Source: a virus. From it: a DNA stretch of 20,442 nt. A program made the translations under genes and the position numbers. Positions 1 to 7,101 of this stretch are shown here, one piece after another. The stretch lies in the IMG/VR virus record IMGVR_UViG_3300033148_001228, positions 1 to 20,442 of that record, one strand, 5' to 3'. Each line of letters starts with the position of its first letter. Position 1 is the stretch's first letter. Below the pieces are notes generated by a model. That model was not told the DNA's origin, searched no databases, and was given only the letters and a program-made list of their open reading frames with translations.

Positions 1-39
1 AATACTTATGACAGCACTTATTATCAAGTTATAGTTTAA
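1..39 (+). CDS. possible 3' end of an upstream gene
   Basis: Reading from base 1, frame 1 is open for 12 codons (ending in YYQVIV) and closes with TAA at 37-39, just before the ribosome-binding site of the next gene. Frame 2 is also open up to a TAG at 32-34, so the frame is not certain. The tight packing elsewhere makes a gene ending here likely. No function can be read from so short a tail. Confidence 0.3.
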   Translation, partial: NTYDSTYYQVIV

Positions 40-53
40 CCAAGGAGGAATAA

Positions 54-305
54 ATGAAAATAGTATGTAAAGTAAGAGCTCAAGAAAATTTCTGGCACAA
101 GGTACAGCTAGTACATCTAAAAGTAGCTCTAAAAGAGGAAATAATTATAGACCGTGCGCAAGAAAAATACTTCCGCGACCTCTGGAATAAAACACATCGC
201 CTGAGTCCACTGGAATCCTTGGGTAACGTGGTTGTCAACAGGAGGGCAGCCGAAAAAGAACTAAAAGAAATTAACGATCAATTCAATAAAACTAACGAAG
301 AGTAA
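54..305 (+). CDS. small hypothetical protein, 83 aa
   Basis: The gene starts at ATG after a very strong ribosome-binding site (AAGGAGGAA), which supports it being real. The product is charged and probably helical, with many Lys/Glu/Arg residues, no Cys pair, no signal peptide and no membrane segment. The C-terminal third (about residues 62-83) looks like a single amphipathic helix. I do not recognise the family. A 142-base gap separates it from the lipoprotein gene, so it may belong to the upstream transcription unit. Confidence 0.7.
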   Translation: MKIVCKVRAQENFWHKVQLVHLKVALKEEIIIDRAQEKYFRDLWNKTHRLSPLESLGNVVVNRRAAEKELKEINDQFNKTNEE

Positions 306-447
306 ATATAAGGACGCTTTTTAGCGCGAGGCAAGAAAATGAAGAAGTTAAGGGCAGGACACAAGACAAGGTTGTGGTAAAGCAACAGGAATTATCGATG
401 TATAAATACCACCATTTGTGGGCATGTAAATAATAAGGGGTGCAATT

Positions 448-1371
448 ATGAGAATTATAGTAGTTATGTTACTGTTATTGTTGACAGGGTGTGGGATCGT
501 AGGGGATAAGTCAGTCAAAAGAGATAAGATGCTCGACCCAAACATTCAGTTCATTGGCGAGGCAAGCGCATACAATCAAGGACTATCCAATAAAGTACAG
601 CCTGCTTTTGGTGGGGATCATATTATTGAGGTATCAACAATTAACGAGGGAGATTATCTCTCTTTGTTTTGTGATGTTGGGGCTAAGGGGAATCTTAATT
701 ATGGTTATACAACTAATAATAGAGATTTTTATGTTGATGGCATGGCCTCAATGGATAGACGATTTAGTTATATTTTCAAACATAATAGCATTTACTACAT
801 GGCCTATTGTGCTGAAGGTTCAGGCATGGATATATTTCTAATGAAATCTATTGACTCGGTTAATTGGGAATACTTGAACGAAGGCAATCCAATATTAACT
901 AAGAGTGAGGATATTAACTCTATATACTATTATCTTTGGAATGTAGCGATCACTATTGATAATAATGATGTATGGCACTTGTTCGTTGAATCTGCTCCAA
1001 AAGTAATCAATAATTATAATCTCTTACAAGGTGGCGTGGGTCTTGCGTATTCAACTGCTACTTTATCAGGTGATTTAATAGAATTTGATACCAACAGACA
1101 AGCTTCTCAATTAGTACCATTTGGCGGTAATCCCTGGGCGGAATATAAAGATGGTAAGATTGAATTGATTTATGGTTCTACAGAAAGGGGCCACTGGTCA
1201 ATCAAGGCGGGTATATTTGATATGACAACATTTACAGAATCAGACTTTGAGATATATGAACCTGGTGTACATATCTGCGATCCACACTTAGTTGAAACTA
1301 CTGATGGTAGAAAAATGCTAAGCTATAGTTATGCTCAATTATATACATTCTTTGCATACAAGGAGAACTAA
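448..1371 (+). CDS. lipoprotein with glycosidase-like beta-propeller
   Basis: Residues 1-15 form a lipoprotein signal: a short n-region (MR), a Val/Met/Leu core and the lipobox L12-T13-G14-C15. Cys15 should be lipidated, and the residue after it is Gly, not Asp, which in a Gram-negative host favours the outer membrane. The rest is beta-rich with repeating blade-like stretches (for example IYYMAYCAEG, then SIDSVNWEYLN, and later GKIELIYGS and DPHLVETTDGRKMLSY). This resembles five-bladed propeller glycosidases such as GH43, GH32 or GH117. I cannot assign the catalytic acids with certainty. It is the first gene of the sugar operon and its stop shares one base with the next ATG. Codon use is less biased to CTA than the neighbouring genes, which may mean a different origin. 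A role in trimming or binding host surface glycan, or in blocking superinfection, is inference. Confidence 0.75.
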   Translation: MRIIVVMLLLLLTGCGIVGDKSVKRDKMLDPNIQFIGEASAYNQGLSNKVQPAFGGDHIIEVSTINEGDYLSLFCDVGAKGNLNYGYTTNNRDFYVDGMASMDRRFSYIFKHNSIYYMAYCAEGSGMDIFLMKSIDSVNWEYLNEGNPILTKSEDINSIYYYLWNVAITIDNNDVWHLFVESAPKVINNYNLLQGGVGLAYSTATLSGDLIEFDTNRQASQLVPFGGNPWAEYKDGKIELIYGSTERGHWSIKAGIFDMTTFTESDFEIYEPGVHICDPHLVETTDGRKMLSYSYAQLYTFFAYKEN

Positions 1372-2369
1372 TGAAACCATCAACACAATCGAAACAGAAT
1401 ATGCCAGTTATTGCCAAGGCTAAGGGAAAATATTGCTGGAATAAATATGGTAAGAAATACAAAGACTTCACTGGCGCAAACTTAACCACCGTACTTGGGT
1501 ACAGGCAATCAAAAGCAACTGTCCCTAACCTGCCAGGCGTATCGATAACTGAGCAAGAACTAACTAAGTTGCTATCGTCATACACAGGGACTAAGCACAT
1601 GAGATACTTTAAGAATGGTCACAACGCTGTAGACTGTGCTGTTAGATTAGCGATTCACCTCGCAAGAAACAGAGACAGCGATGTTGAAATACATTTCATG
1701 GGCTATCATGGTACTGGTGATGCCTACATGGAAACAACAGACAATGACAACGGAACAAACTTTAGTAACGACTTTATTAATAGCTATCAATTAAAGCCAG
1801 GAGAAAAACCTTCTTGTGGAGCAACAGATATCCTAGTATTTGAATCACGGTATGCAGAATACGCAGACAAGATAGATGCAAAGATAAAGATATGTGACAC
1901 CCTAAAGGATGGGATCAGAGCTCTGTATGATGGAGTGGATTATGGGGTAGCAAAAACACCACCATTCATAACAGACAAATATTATAACAGGGTAAGGAAT
2001 AATTATGACTTCACTCTCTATGGTAAATCAATAGCCAATGGCACATCAATAGCAGTAATGACAGGTAAAGACGAACGCATGGAAAGAATAGACGAGATAT
2101 ATTATTCTACTACTTTTGGCTGTAACCAAGATGCTATGGTGGAGTGCATAAGAACAATAAAAGATTTTGAGAAAGTAAAAGACAAATACTTTGATCTATA
2201 TAACTACGCTAAAGAAGTTCTTCCTGAGTGGCAGTCGCTAACAACGGATCAAATCAAGGCATTTCAAAAAGAGGGTATATTATTCAACGGATACTGGAGC
2301 ATCCATATTAAACACACAAAGAAAGATATTGATTTCTTATCCAGACTGTGCAATAATATACTATCTTAG
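1371..2369 (+). CDS. class-III PLP aminotransferase, short form
   Basis: Fold-type I PLP enzyme of the class-III group, closest in motif order to glutamate-1-semialdehyde aminomutase-like sugar aminotransferases. Visible landmarks: FKNGHNAVDCAVRLA at about 80-94 (the N-S-G-x-E-A region of relatives), the YHG cofactor-stacking motif at 112-114, Asp176 in KIKICD for the pyridine nitrogen, and Lys219 in LYGKSIANGT as the Schiff-base lysine. At 332 aa it is about 100 residues shorter than usual. The usual D-E-V of the family reads D-T-L here. The start ATG has AAGGAG 5 bases upstream and overlaps the previous stop by one base. In a nonulosonate-type cluster it could supply the amino group of a keto-sugar, a job done by DegT-family PseC in the classical pathway. 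Confidence 0.85.
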   Translation: MKPSTQSKQNMPVIAKAKGKYCWNKYGKKYKDFTGANLTTVLGYRQSKATVPNLPGVSITEQELTKLLSSYTGTKHMRYFKNGHNAVDCAVRLAIHLARNRDSDVEIHFMGYHGTGDAYMETTDNDNGTNFSNDFINSYQLKPGEKPSCGATDILVFESRYAEYADKIDAKIKICDTLKDGIRALYDGVDYGVAKTPPFITDKYYNRVRNNYDFTLYGKSIANGTSIAVMTGKDERMERIDEIYYSTTFGCNQDAMVECIRTIKDFEKVKDKYFDLYNYAKEVLPEWQSLTTDQIKAFQKEGILFNGYWSIHIKHTKKDIDFLSRLCNNILS

Positions 2370-2385
2370 TTAAGAGGGGTGTGGC

Positions 2386-3240
2386 TTGACTGAACTAGAA
2401 AATAAAACGTGGTTAGTGACGGGTGGCTCAGGCTTCCTTGGAAACCAGCTAACAAAAGATATCCTAGATAAACATAATCCAAAAGAAATAAGAATACTGT
2501 CACGCAGTGAAGCTAGACAGGCAGAAATGAAGCGCTCGTTTAAAGATGATAGGCTCAGGTTTATTATCGGTGATGTATCAGATGACAGAAGCGTTAACAA
2601 AGCACTGCGCGGTGTAGACGTTTGTATTCATGCGGCCGCAATGAAGAGAATTGATACATGTGAAGAGAATCCAATTGAGTCAGTAAAAGTAAATGTAAAA
2701 GGTACGATTAATATTATCGAGTCCGCACTGCATCACAACATAGAGTGTCTACTATTTACCTCTACCGACAAAGCGCCAAAAGCAGAGACAACTTACGGAG
2801 CAGGGAAGTATCTAGCTGAAAGGTTAATGCGGAACGCATACCAAGAAAAGGGCGATAGGCAAACACAATTTAAAACAACACGCTATGGTAATGTCTGGAA
2901 CTCTACAGGCTCTGTCGCAAAGATATGGGATAAACAATACGAAGACAAAAAGCCACTAACCGTAACCAGCAAAGAAATGACTAGATTCTTTATGAGTGTT
3001 GGTGATGCAAGTAAATTAGTTTTAGATACTATAGAATCAGGCGAAGAGAATACAGAGCATAGCCTACCAATGAAGTCTGTAAACGTGTATGACTTTTGTA
3101 AACACTTATATCCTAATCAAGAGATAGAGGTAACAGGATTACGCCACGCTGAAAAGATACACGAGGATTTATACGATGGCTACAACAGTGCGGATGTAGA
3201 GATAGCGCCCAGGAAAATGATGGAGTTATTAGCACTATGA
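2386..3240 (+). CDS. UDP-GlcNAc 4,6-dehydratase-like SDR (PseB/FlaA1 type)
   Basis: Extended short-chain dehydrogenase/reductase of the polysaccharide-biosynthesis CapD/PseB group, expected to convert UDP-GlcNAc to a 4-keto-6-deoxy sugar nucleotide. Visible motifs: nucleotide-binding GGSGFLG (13-19), GDV (62-64), HAAAMK (82-87), the active-site run S-T-D-K (126-129) followed by Y137-G-A-G-K141, then RYGNV (166-170), MTRFF (198-202) and RHAEKIHE (243-250). All match the PseB/FlaA1 pattern, so it is likely active. The start is TTG at 2386: AGAGGGG lies 6 bases upstream and an in-frame TAA at 2371 leaves no ATG. At 284 aa it is shorter than the usual 330 or so. Its last four bases (ATGA) overlap the next gene, so the two are probably translationally coupled. 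Confidence 0.9.
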   Translation: MTELENKTWLVTGGSGFLGNQLTKDILDKHNPKEIRILSRSEARQAEMKRSFKDDRLRFIIGDVSDDRSVNKALRGVDVCIHAAAMKRIDTCEENPIESVKVNVKGTINIIESALHHNIECLLFTSTDKAPKAETTYGAGKYLAERLMRNAYQEKGDRQTQFKTTRYGNVWNSTGSVAKIWDKQYEDKKPLTVTSKEMTRFFMSVGDASKLVLDTIESGEENTEHSLPMKSVNVYDFCKHLYPNQEIEVTGLRHAEKIHEDLYDGYNSADVEIAPRKMMELLAL

Positions 3241-3854
3241 CACAGATTGTCTTAGACATGTCAGCAAACACAACAAAGAATGACAACGCTTATCTAAAGC
3301 GTATGCTTGATGAACTCAGGGCAGTGGACACGGGCAAGCATGAGATAATAATTAAGGCCCAGTTGTTTATGAGTGCAGGGCAAAACATAAGAATGACTGC
3401 ATCTCATTTTGATTGCATGTATAAATATGCACAGGCGCTTGGTTATAAATGCACAGCTAGTGTGTTTGACAAAAGGTCACTTAATACTTTGCTTGACTAT
3501 GATATCCCGTTTGTGAAGATAGCGAACGATAAAGAGAAAAGACTACTTATAGGAGATATCCCAAGAAAATACCGAGTATACTTTAGTTATACTGAGAACA
3601 AACCTATTCCATATCTTGATGCAAACGTACATGAAATGTTTTGTATATCAGAATATCCTGCAGACATAGATAAATATCTAAACAATTCTGGATATTTTAC
3701 AGGCTCTAAAATATCAGACCACACTATAGGAACTGAGTTGTTTAAATATGGCGGTATAGAAGTATGGGAAAAACACTACAAACTTAAAGACAGCACTGGT
3801 CTAGATGCTGGTAGCTGGGCGATAACTCCTGAAGAATTAGCAGAGATACTTTGA
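3237..3854 (+). CDS. short NeuB/PseI-like nonulosonate synthase
   Basis: The order of conserved segments matches the NeuB TIM barrel, which condenses phosphoenolpyruvate with an amino sugar: IIIKAQ (37-42, compare VKFQ), SVFD (75-78, compare TPFD), VKIAN (93-97), CISEYP (136-141), SDHTIG (160-165) and EKHYKL (178-183). The protein is 205 aa, against about 340 for bacterial NeuB. It lacks the C-terminal antifreeze-like SAF domain and the barrel itself is shortened. In the usual L-L-H-C-T-x-x-Y-P motif, whose His binds the metal, this protein reads M-F-C at 134-136, so that ligand is Phe135. The second ligand, His162 in SDHT, is kept. It overlaps PseB-like upstream (ATGA) and the zinc-ribbon gene downstream (TGATG). 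Family membership is fairly sure, but activity is uncertain. Confidence 0.8.
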   Translation: MTQIVLDMSANTTKNDNAYLKRMLDELRAVDTGKHEIIIKAQLFMSAGQNIRMTASHFDCMYKYAQALGYKCTASVFDKRSLNTLLDYDIPFVKIANDKEKRLLIGDIPRKYRVYFSYTENKPIPYLDANVHEMFCISEYPADIDKYLNNSGYFTGSKISDHTIGTELFKYGGIEVWEKHYKLKDSTGLDAGSWAITPEELAEIL

Positions 3855-4021
3855 TGGCATTGTATGAATTTAAATACGAGTGTGGTAAGTTGGAAGGTAT
3901 GATATGTAAATATTCAGAGAAAAGAACGCCAAAGTGTAAGTGTGGCAAACAGATGCAGGAAATAAGCGGTATGCCTAGCGTAAACCCAGGATGTTTAAAT
4001 GGAGTTAATATAGCAACATGA
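3854..4021 (+). CDS. tiny FmdB-like zinc-ribbon protein, 55 aa
   Basis: A 55-codon gene whose ATG shares one base with the preceding TGA, and whose own TGA overlaps the next ATG (ATGA), so it fits the coupled operon exactly. The start MALYEFKYECG matches the FmdB/CxxC small-zinc-ribbon pattern (MPxYEYxCxxCG). Cys10, Cys18, Cys28 and Cys30 could bind one metal, with PKCKCGKQM standing for the usual PxCPxCG knuckle, though the spacing is irregular. An ISGMPS stretch follows, as in FmdB relatives. These proteins are common in phages and of unknown function. The exact fit between two genes makes it very likely real. Confidence 0.75.
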   Translation: MALYEFKYECGKLEGMICKYSEKRTPKCKCGKQMQEISGMPSVNPGCLNGVNIAT

Positions 4022-4440
4022 TAAGAGTAGTTAAAAAATCAGACTTAGAACTTATAAGAAAAATACGGAATAAGTGGCACCACTTAGGATTATTCAGGCA
4101 GGACCATAACATATCAAAAAAAGAACAGCTTAAATGGTACGAGGAAAACAAAGATAATCCCGGATATATAATAAACGACAGAGCCTATGGTAAGATATAT
4201 AGTGACAATGAAATAGCTTTCTTTGGCTTTGACGAGTGGGAAGTGAATGATTTACAAGAACTAATCAACAGCTTAAATCCGGTACTCCTCTACGGAGAGT
4301 GCTACCAGAACAATCAGTTCTTAACAATGTGGCTAGATGCAGGGTTTAAAGTAACAGGACACCAGAAGAACAGGAAGTATTGGGACGGTAGAATGTGGGA
4401 TTCACTGCTATTAACATGGAGCAGAAATGATATTTCTTAG
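4018..4440 (+). CDS. PseH-like GNAT-family acetyltransferase, shortened
   Basis: The N-terminus (IRVVKKSDLELIRKIRNKW, then NISKKEQLKWYEE near 31-43) matches PseH-like GNAT enzymes, which N-acetylate the 4-amino group of UDP-linked amino sugars. The end also fits: GECYQNNQ (93-100) is the ExNxxS strand, followed by AGFKVTG (108-114). The central segment is short, and I see no (Q/R)xxGx(G/A) loop, the element that holds acetyl-CoA pyrophosphate. At 140 aa it is smaller than typical PseH. It may use another donor arrangement or be non-catalytic. ATGA overlap with the zinc-ribbon gene and a 14-base overlap with the next gene show it is part of the coupled run. Confidence 0.65.
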   Translation: MIRVVKKSDLELIRKIRNKWHHLGLFRQDHNISKKEQLKWYEENKDNPGYIINDRAYGKIYSDNEIAFFGFDEWEVNDLQELINSLNPVLLYGECYQNNQFLTMWLDAGFKVTGHQKNRKYWDGRMWDSLLLTWSRNDIS

Positions 4441-5383
4441 AGACAAACACTGTTTACTACTACAGCTACAGGACCACTTTAAAGATAAGATTACAGACAA
4501 TCTACTAGAAGCCAAGGTTCTTGTTACATGGTCAGACATACCACAGACAGAAAAGGACCAAGTTATATTAGCTAAAGAAATGGGCATTAAAACAGTAGTG
4601 GTTCAGCACGGCAGAAACGCCACTATAAACTATGACCCTGAGTATCAAGATATAGCAACCGGGCAAGAGAAGTATGACTTTATCGGTGATAAGTTCCTAG
4701 TATGGGGCGAAGCTGACAGGGAAAGATTATTAAGAGGAGGTGTGGCAGATGAAAAGATTACTATCATTGGATGTCCTCTCATTCCTTGCGTGTTACCTGA
4801 TAAGAAAAATGAAGGGGCCATCATCTTCATTACACACCACGACCATTCAAGAGAAGATGCACGATTTGCAAACGAAGAGATACACAAAACGCTCTATGAA
4901 AAATACGGTGGAGAAACATTTGCCTACACCATAGATGACAAGATAAAGACCATAGCTAAGTATGTAATGGTAGTTAGCCCACAGATGGACAATGAGGATA
5001 TCCTAAAACCACTAGAGAAACCGTTTGGAACAATGAGGATTGATTCTGAGGAACGGCAAGCATGGTCCAAGATGATGAGCGCACTAATGAGAGCTAAGTG
5101 TGTGGTATCACCAACAGGTGGCTCGTTTGAAGGATTAGCTCATGCTATGGATGTCCCTGTGTTGAGGGTAGATGTAGACTTTGGTTATCGTGACGCAGAA
5201 GGTGAGAATTTCACAGCAGATCAAAAAGGCTCTAAAGTAATTAACCTTGATAAACTGATAGAAGAAATTGAAAGCCTAGACGCTGCTGATTTAAAAGAAG
5301 AAAGAAGAGAAATTGCAGTTAACGAAATGGGTGTAGATTATTTGCCTAGTAAACTTATACAGGAGATAGAATGTTATTTATAG
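4427..5383 (+). CDS. GT-B-fold transferase of the glycan cluster
   Basis: The 318-aa product has the two-domain layout of GT-B proteins. In the first half, TVVVQHGRNAT (about 56-66) and DKFLVWGEADRERLL (88-102) followed by KITIIGCPLI (110-119) are typical of the CDP-glycerol glycerophosphotransferase / UDP-GlcNAc 2-epimerase-like superfamily. In the second half, VVSPTGGSFEGLAHAMDVPVLRVD (about 216-239) is the nucleotide-sugar-binding loop, with Ser223 and Glu225 in the usual places. It could be a glycosyl- or glycerophosphotransferase, or it could fill the position of the PseG hydrolase or an epimerase. The sequence alone does not decide. It starts inside the acetyltransferase gene (GGAG 5 bases upstream) and overlaps the cytidylyltransferase gene by 13 bases. 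Confidence 0.65.
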   Translation: MIFLRDKHCLLLQLQDHFKDKITDNLLEAKVLVTWSDIPQTEKDQVILAKEMGIKTVVVQHGRNATINYDPEYQDIATGQEKYDFIGDKFLVWGEADRERLLRGGVADEKITIIGCPLIPCVLPDKKNEGAIIFITHHDHSREDARFANEEIHKTLYEKYGGETFAYTIDDKIKTIAKYVMVVSPQMDNEDILKPLEKPFGTMRIDSEERQAWSKMMSALMRAKCVVSPTGGSFEGLAHAMDVPVLRVDVDFGYRDAEGENFTADQKGSKVINLDKLIEEIESLDAADLKEERREIAVNEMGVDYLPSKLIQEIECYL

Positions 5384-5931
5384 TGCAGGCTAGACAAGGT
5401 AGTGAAAGATTCCCTAATAAATGTTTTGAGGAAATAAACGGAGAGTATGTCATAGAGCTGCTTAACCGTAGAATAAAGCAGTCAGACTATTATGATGATA
5501 ATATAATTTACGTTGTACCACCACAGGACACAACGCTTAGAAACTATCTTGAACAAGAGGGGATAGAGTATGTACATAGCTCAGATGAAGATGTATGGAT
5601 AGGATATGCTAACGCCCTAAACACGTATGATACAGACATAGCAGTACGAGTAACAGCAGACAGCCCAATGATAGATATAAACAAAATGGACCAGAGCATA
5701 AAGTTAATGGAGAAGGGCTATGAATATGTCACAGATGAAATAGGAACGCTCGGCACAATTGTAGAGTGCTTTAAACCAGATTCATTTATTAAACACTTCC
5801 CTGAAACCAAAGCAGATAGAATGAATGTCACTCCTGCAATTAGAAGGAAGTCACAGAATAAGCTAATTAAGTCTTTAATGGTAGACTACCCAGAGGCAAT
5901 AAGACACATTGAGGGGCATATCAATGGTTAA
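5371..5931 (+). CDS. SpsF/NeuA-like sugar cytidylyltransferase
   Basis: Nucleotidyltransferase of the SpsF / acylneuraminate cytidylyltransferase group, expected to make CMP-activated sugar. The signature loop QARQGSERFPNK (6-17) matches QARxGSxRLPxK, with Arg13 and Lys17 placed to bind the CTP phosphates. EDVWIGYANA (73-82) and the metal-site strand RVTADSPMID (93-102) follow, and GTIVECF and NVTP (about 128-155) match later SpsF motifs. At 186 aa it lacks roughly 50 C-terminal residues of typical SpsF but keeps the catalytic half. It starts inside the end of the GT-B gene (AGGAG upstream). Its presence next to a NeuB-like gene is the strongest sign of a nonulosonate-type product. Confidence 0.85.
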   Translation: MLFIVQARQGSERFPNKCFEEINGEYVIELLNRRIKQSDYYDDNIIYVVPPQDTTLRNYLEQEGIEYVHSSDEDVWIGYANALNTYDTDIAVRVTADSPMIDINKMDQSIKLMEKGYEYVTDEIGTLGTIVECFKPDSFIKHFPETKADRMNVTPAIRRKSQNKLIKSLMVDYPEAIRHIEGHING

Positions 5932-6517
5932 AGTATGTATCATGCAACCAACGTTCCTTCCCTACTACGGGTACTTTAAACTCATGCAAGAGGCAGATAT
6001 AGTTGTATTCTTAGATAACGTACAGTTCAGTAAACAGTCATGGCAACAGAGAAACAAAGTATTAGTGAACGGTGTCGAGCAATGGTTAACACTGCCAGTT
6101 AAGCAGAAGATGGGGCAGTTGATAAAAGATGTTGAGATAGCAGACAAGGATAAGCTAGATAAAATAATATCAACAGTAGCCACGAGTTTTAAGTATGTGT
6201 TGCAACCAGTCACTACAGAGAACATGGCTAGGATAAACAGGATATGGATTGAACAGCTAGCAAAGAAGCTAGGAATAAAGGCAGCGTATTATTCAGCCAA
6301 TTCACTAGACACAAGTGATATACTAGAGATATGTAAAAAACTAGGAGCAACGGAATATATCTCCACTGGTGGAAGTAGGGTATACTTTGACGATAACCTA
6401 GAGAATAAGTTTCTATGCTCTCGGATAACGGTCGCATTTAGAGACTTTGAGCCAGACTATAGTATAGTGCAGTATTTAGATGATAAAGAATATCTAAAGG
6501 GAAAGGGGTTAATATGA
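5924..6517 (+). CDS. WbqC-like glycan biosynthesis protein
   Basis: The start (MQPTFLPYYGYF, 7-18) and DNVQFSKQSWQQRN (31-44) are the hallmarks of the WbqC-like family, found in O-antigen and sugar-modification loci and of unproven chemistry. Later segments LEICKKLGATEYISTGGSRVYFDD (about 134-157) also fit. I chose ATG 5924 over an upstream TTG at 5909 because GAGGGG lies 7 bases before the ATG. The gene then overlaps the cytidylyltransferase by 8 bases. At 197 aa it stops just before the final conserved stretch (S-I-x-D-x-L-F) of longer relatives. Its job is probably a late step, such as acylation or transfer on the amino sugar, by inference from context. Confidence 0.85.
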   Translation: MVKVCIMQPTFLPYYGYFKLMQEADIVVFLDNVQFSKQSWQQRNKVLVNGVEQWLTLPVKQKMGQLIKDVEIADKDKLDKIISTVATSFKYVLQPVTTENMARINRIWIEQLAKKLGIKAAYYSANSLDTSDILEICKKLGATEYISTGGSRVYFDDNLENKFLCSRITVAFRDFEPDYSIVQYLDDKEYLKGKGLI

Positions 6518-7101
6518 ATTGGAAGGGCAAGGGTGGCGATAAGTACACAGAAAGAAACTCTCCTGATATAGACAAGAGGGCTAAATGGTTTGATAAGATA
6601 CTGCCGAAAAACATCTTTGATGTTCATGAAATAGGGTGTAATAAGGGACACAATCTGGTAGCCATAAAAAAAACAAGGAATGTTAACATATCTGGCTGTG
6701 ACCTTAATGAAAAAGCAGAAAGAATTGCTATGTCTAACGGTGTTTATATTATGACCCCTGTAGACGCTGATTTAATACTGGCATCAGGTGTATTAATGCA
6801 CCAACACCCACTAGAGTTAGACACAATGTTTACAGAGCTAGAAGATGCGACTAAATATATCCTAATGATTGAACACAAAGAAGATTCGATCAGAACAATA
6901 AACACACGCTGGTATAAAAATGCGATGTGGGTTATGGACTTCGGGAAAGAGTTCTTAGACAGACACCCTAGCTGGAAGTGTATCAAAAAGGGCTGGGTAA
7001 ACGGCAAGAAACCTAAAGAGCTAGACTACACTAAACCACTAACAGATACGAAGACAGGATTTCATGAGACAGACTACTACTGGCTATTAAAGAGGAAGTA
7101 A
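6514..7101 (+). CDS. pseudaminic-acid-associated SAM methylase
   Basis: Class I SAM methyltransferase whose overall pattern matches the family annotated as pseudaminic acid biosynthesis-associated methylase. The start WKGKGGDKYTERN (3-15) parallels FWxGxFGDEYTxRN. The SAM loop is EIGCNKGHN (39-47), then SGVLMHQHPLELD (91-103), ILMIEH (116-121) and the WYKNAMWVMDFGKEFLDRHP stretch (133-152). The YYWLL end parallels the family's WFLLEK. The target is likely the sugar or an intermediate of the pathway encoded just upstream. The start overlaps the WbqC-like stop by ATGA and has AAAGGGG before it. This family match independently supports reading the module as nonulosonate-related. Confidence 0.85.
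   Translation: MNWKGKGGDKYTERNSPDIDKRAKWFDKILPKNIFDVHEIGCNKGHNLVAIKKTRNVNISGCDLNEKAERIAMSNGVYIMTPVDADLILASGVLMHQHPLELDTMFTELEDATKYILMIEHKEDSIRTINTRWYKNAMWVMDFGKEFLDRHPSWKCIKKGWVNGKKPKELDYTKPLTDTKTGFHETDYYWLLKRK

Noticed and set aside
306-447. Possible promoter, terminator or leader peptide in the gap before the lipoprotein gene
   Set aside because: Only 4-bp hairpins (near 314-325 and 410-422) and 11-13-codon frames are present. There is no copy of the 22-base element and no convincing -35/-10 pair.
4320-4340. CTTAACAATG inside the acetyltransferase gene, resembling the 22-base element
   Set aside because: The second half (GTATAT) is missing and it lies within a coding region, so it is a chance half-match.
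5909-5923. TTG start for the WbqC-like gene
   Set aside because: The family motif starts after ATG 5924, and GAGGGG sits at the right distance for that ATG. The TTG lies inside the run leading to this site.
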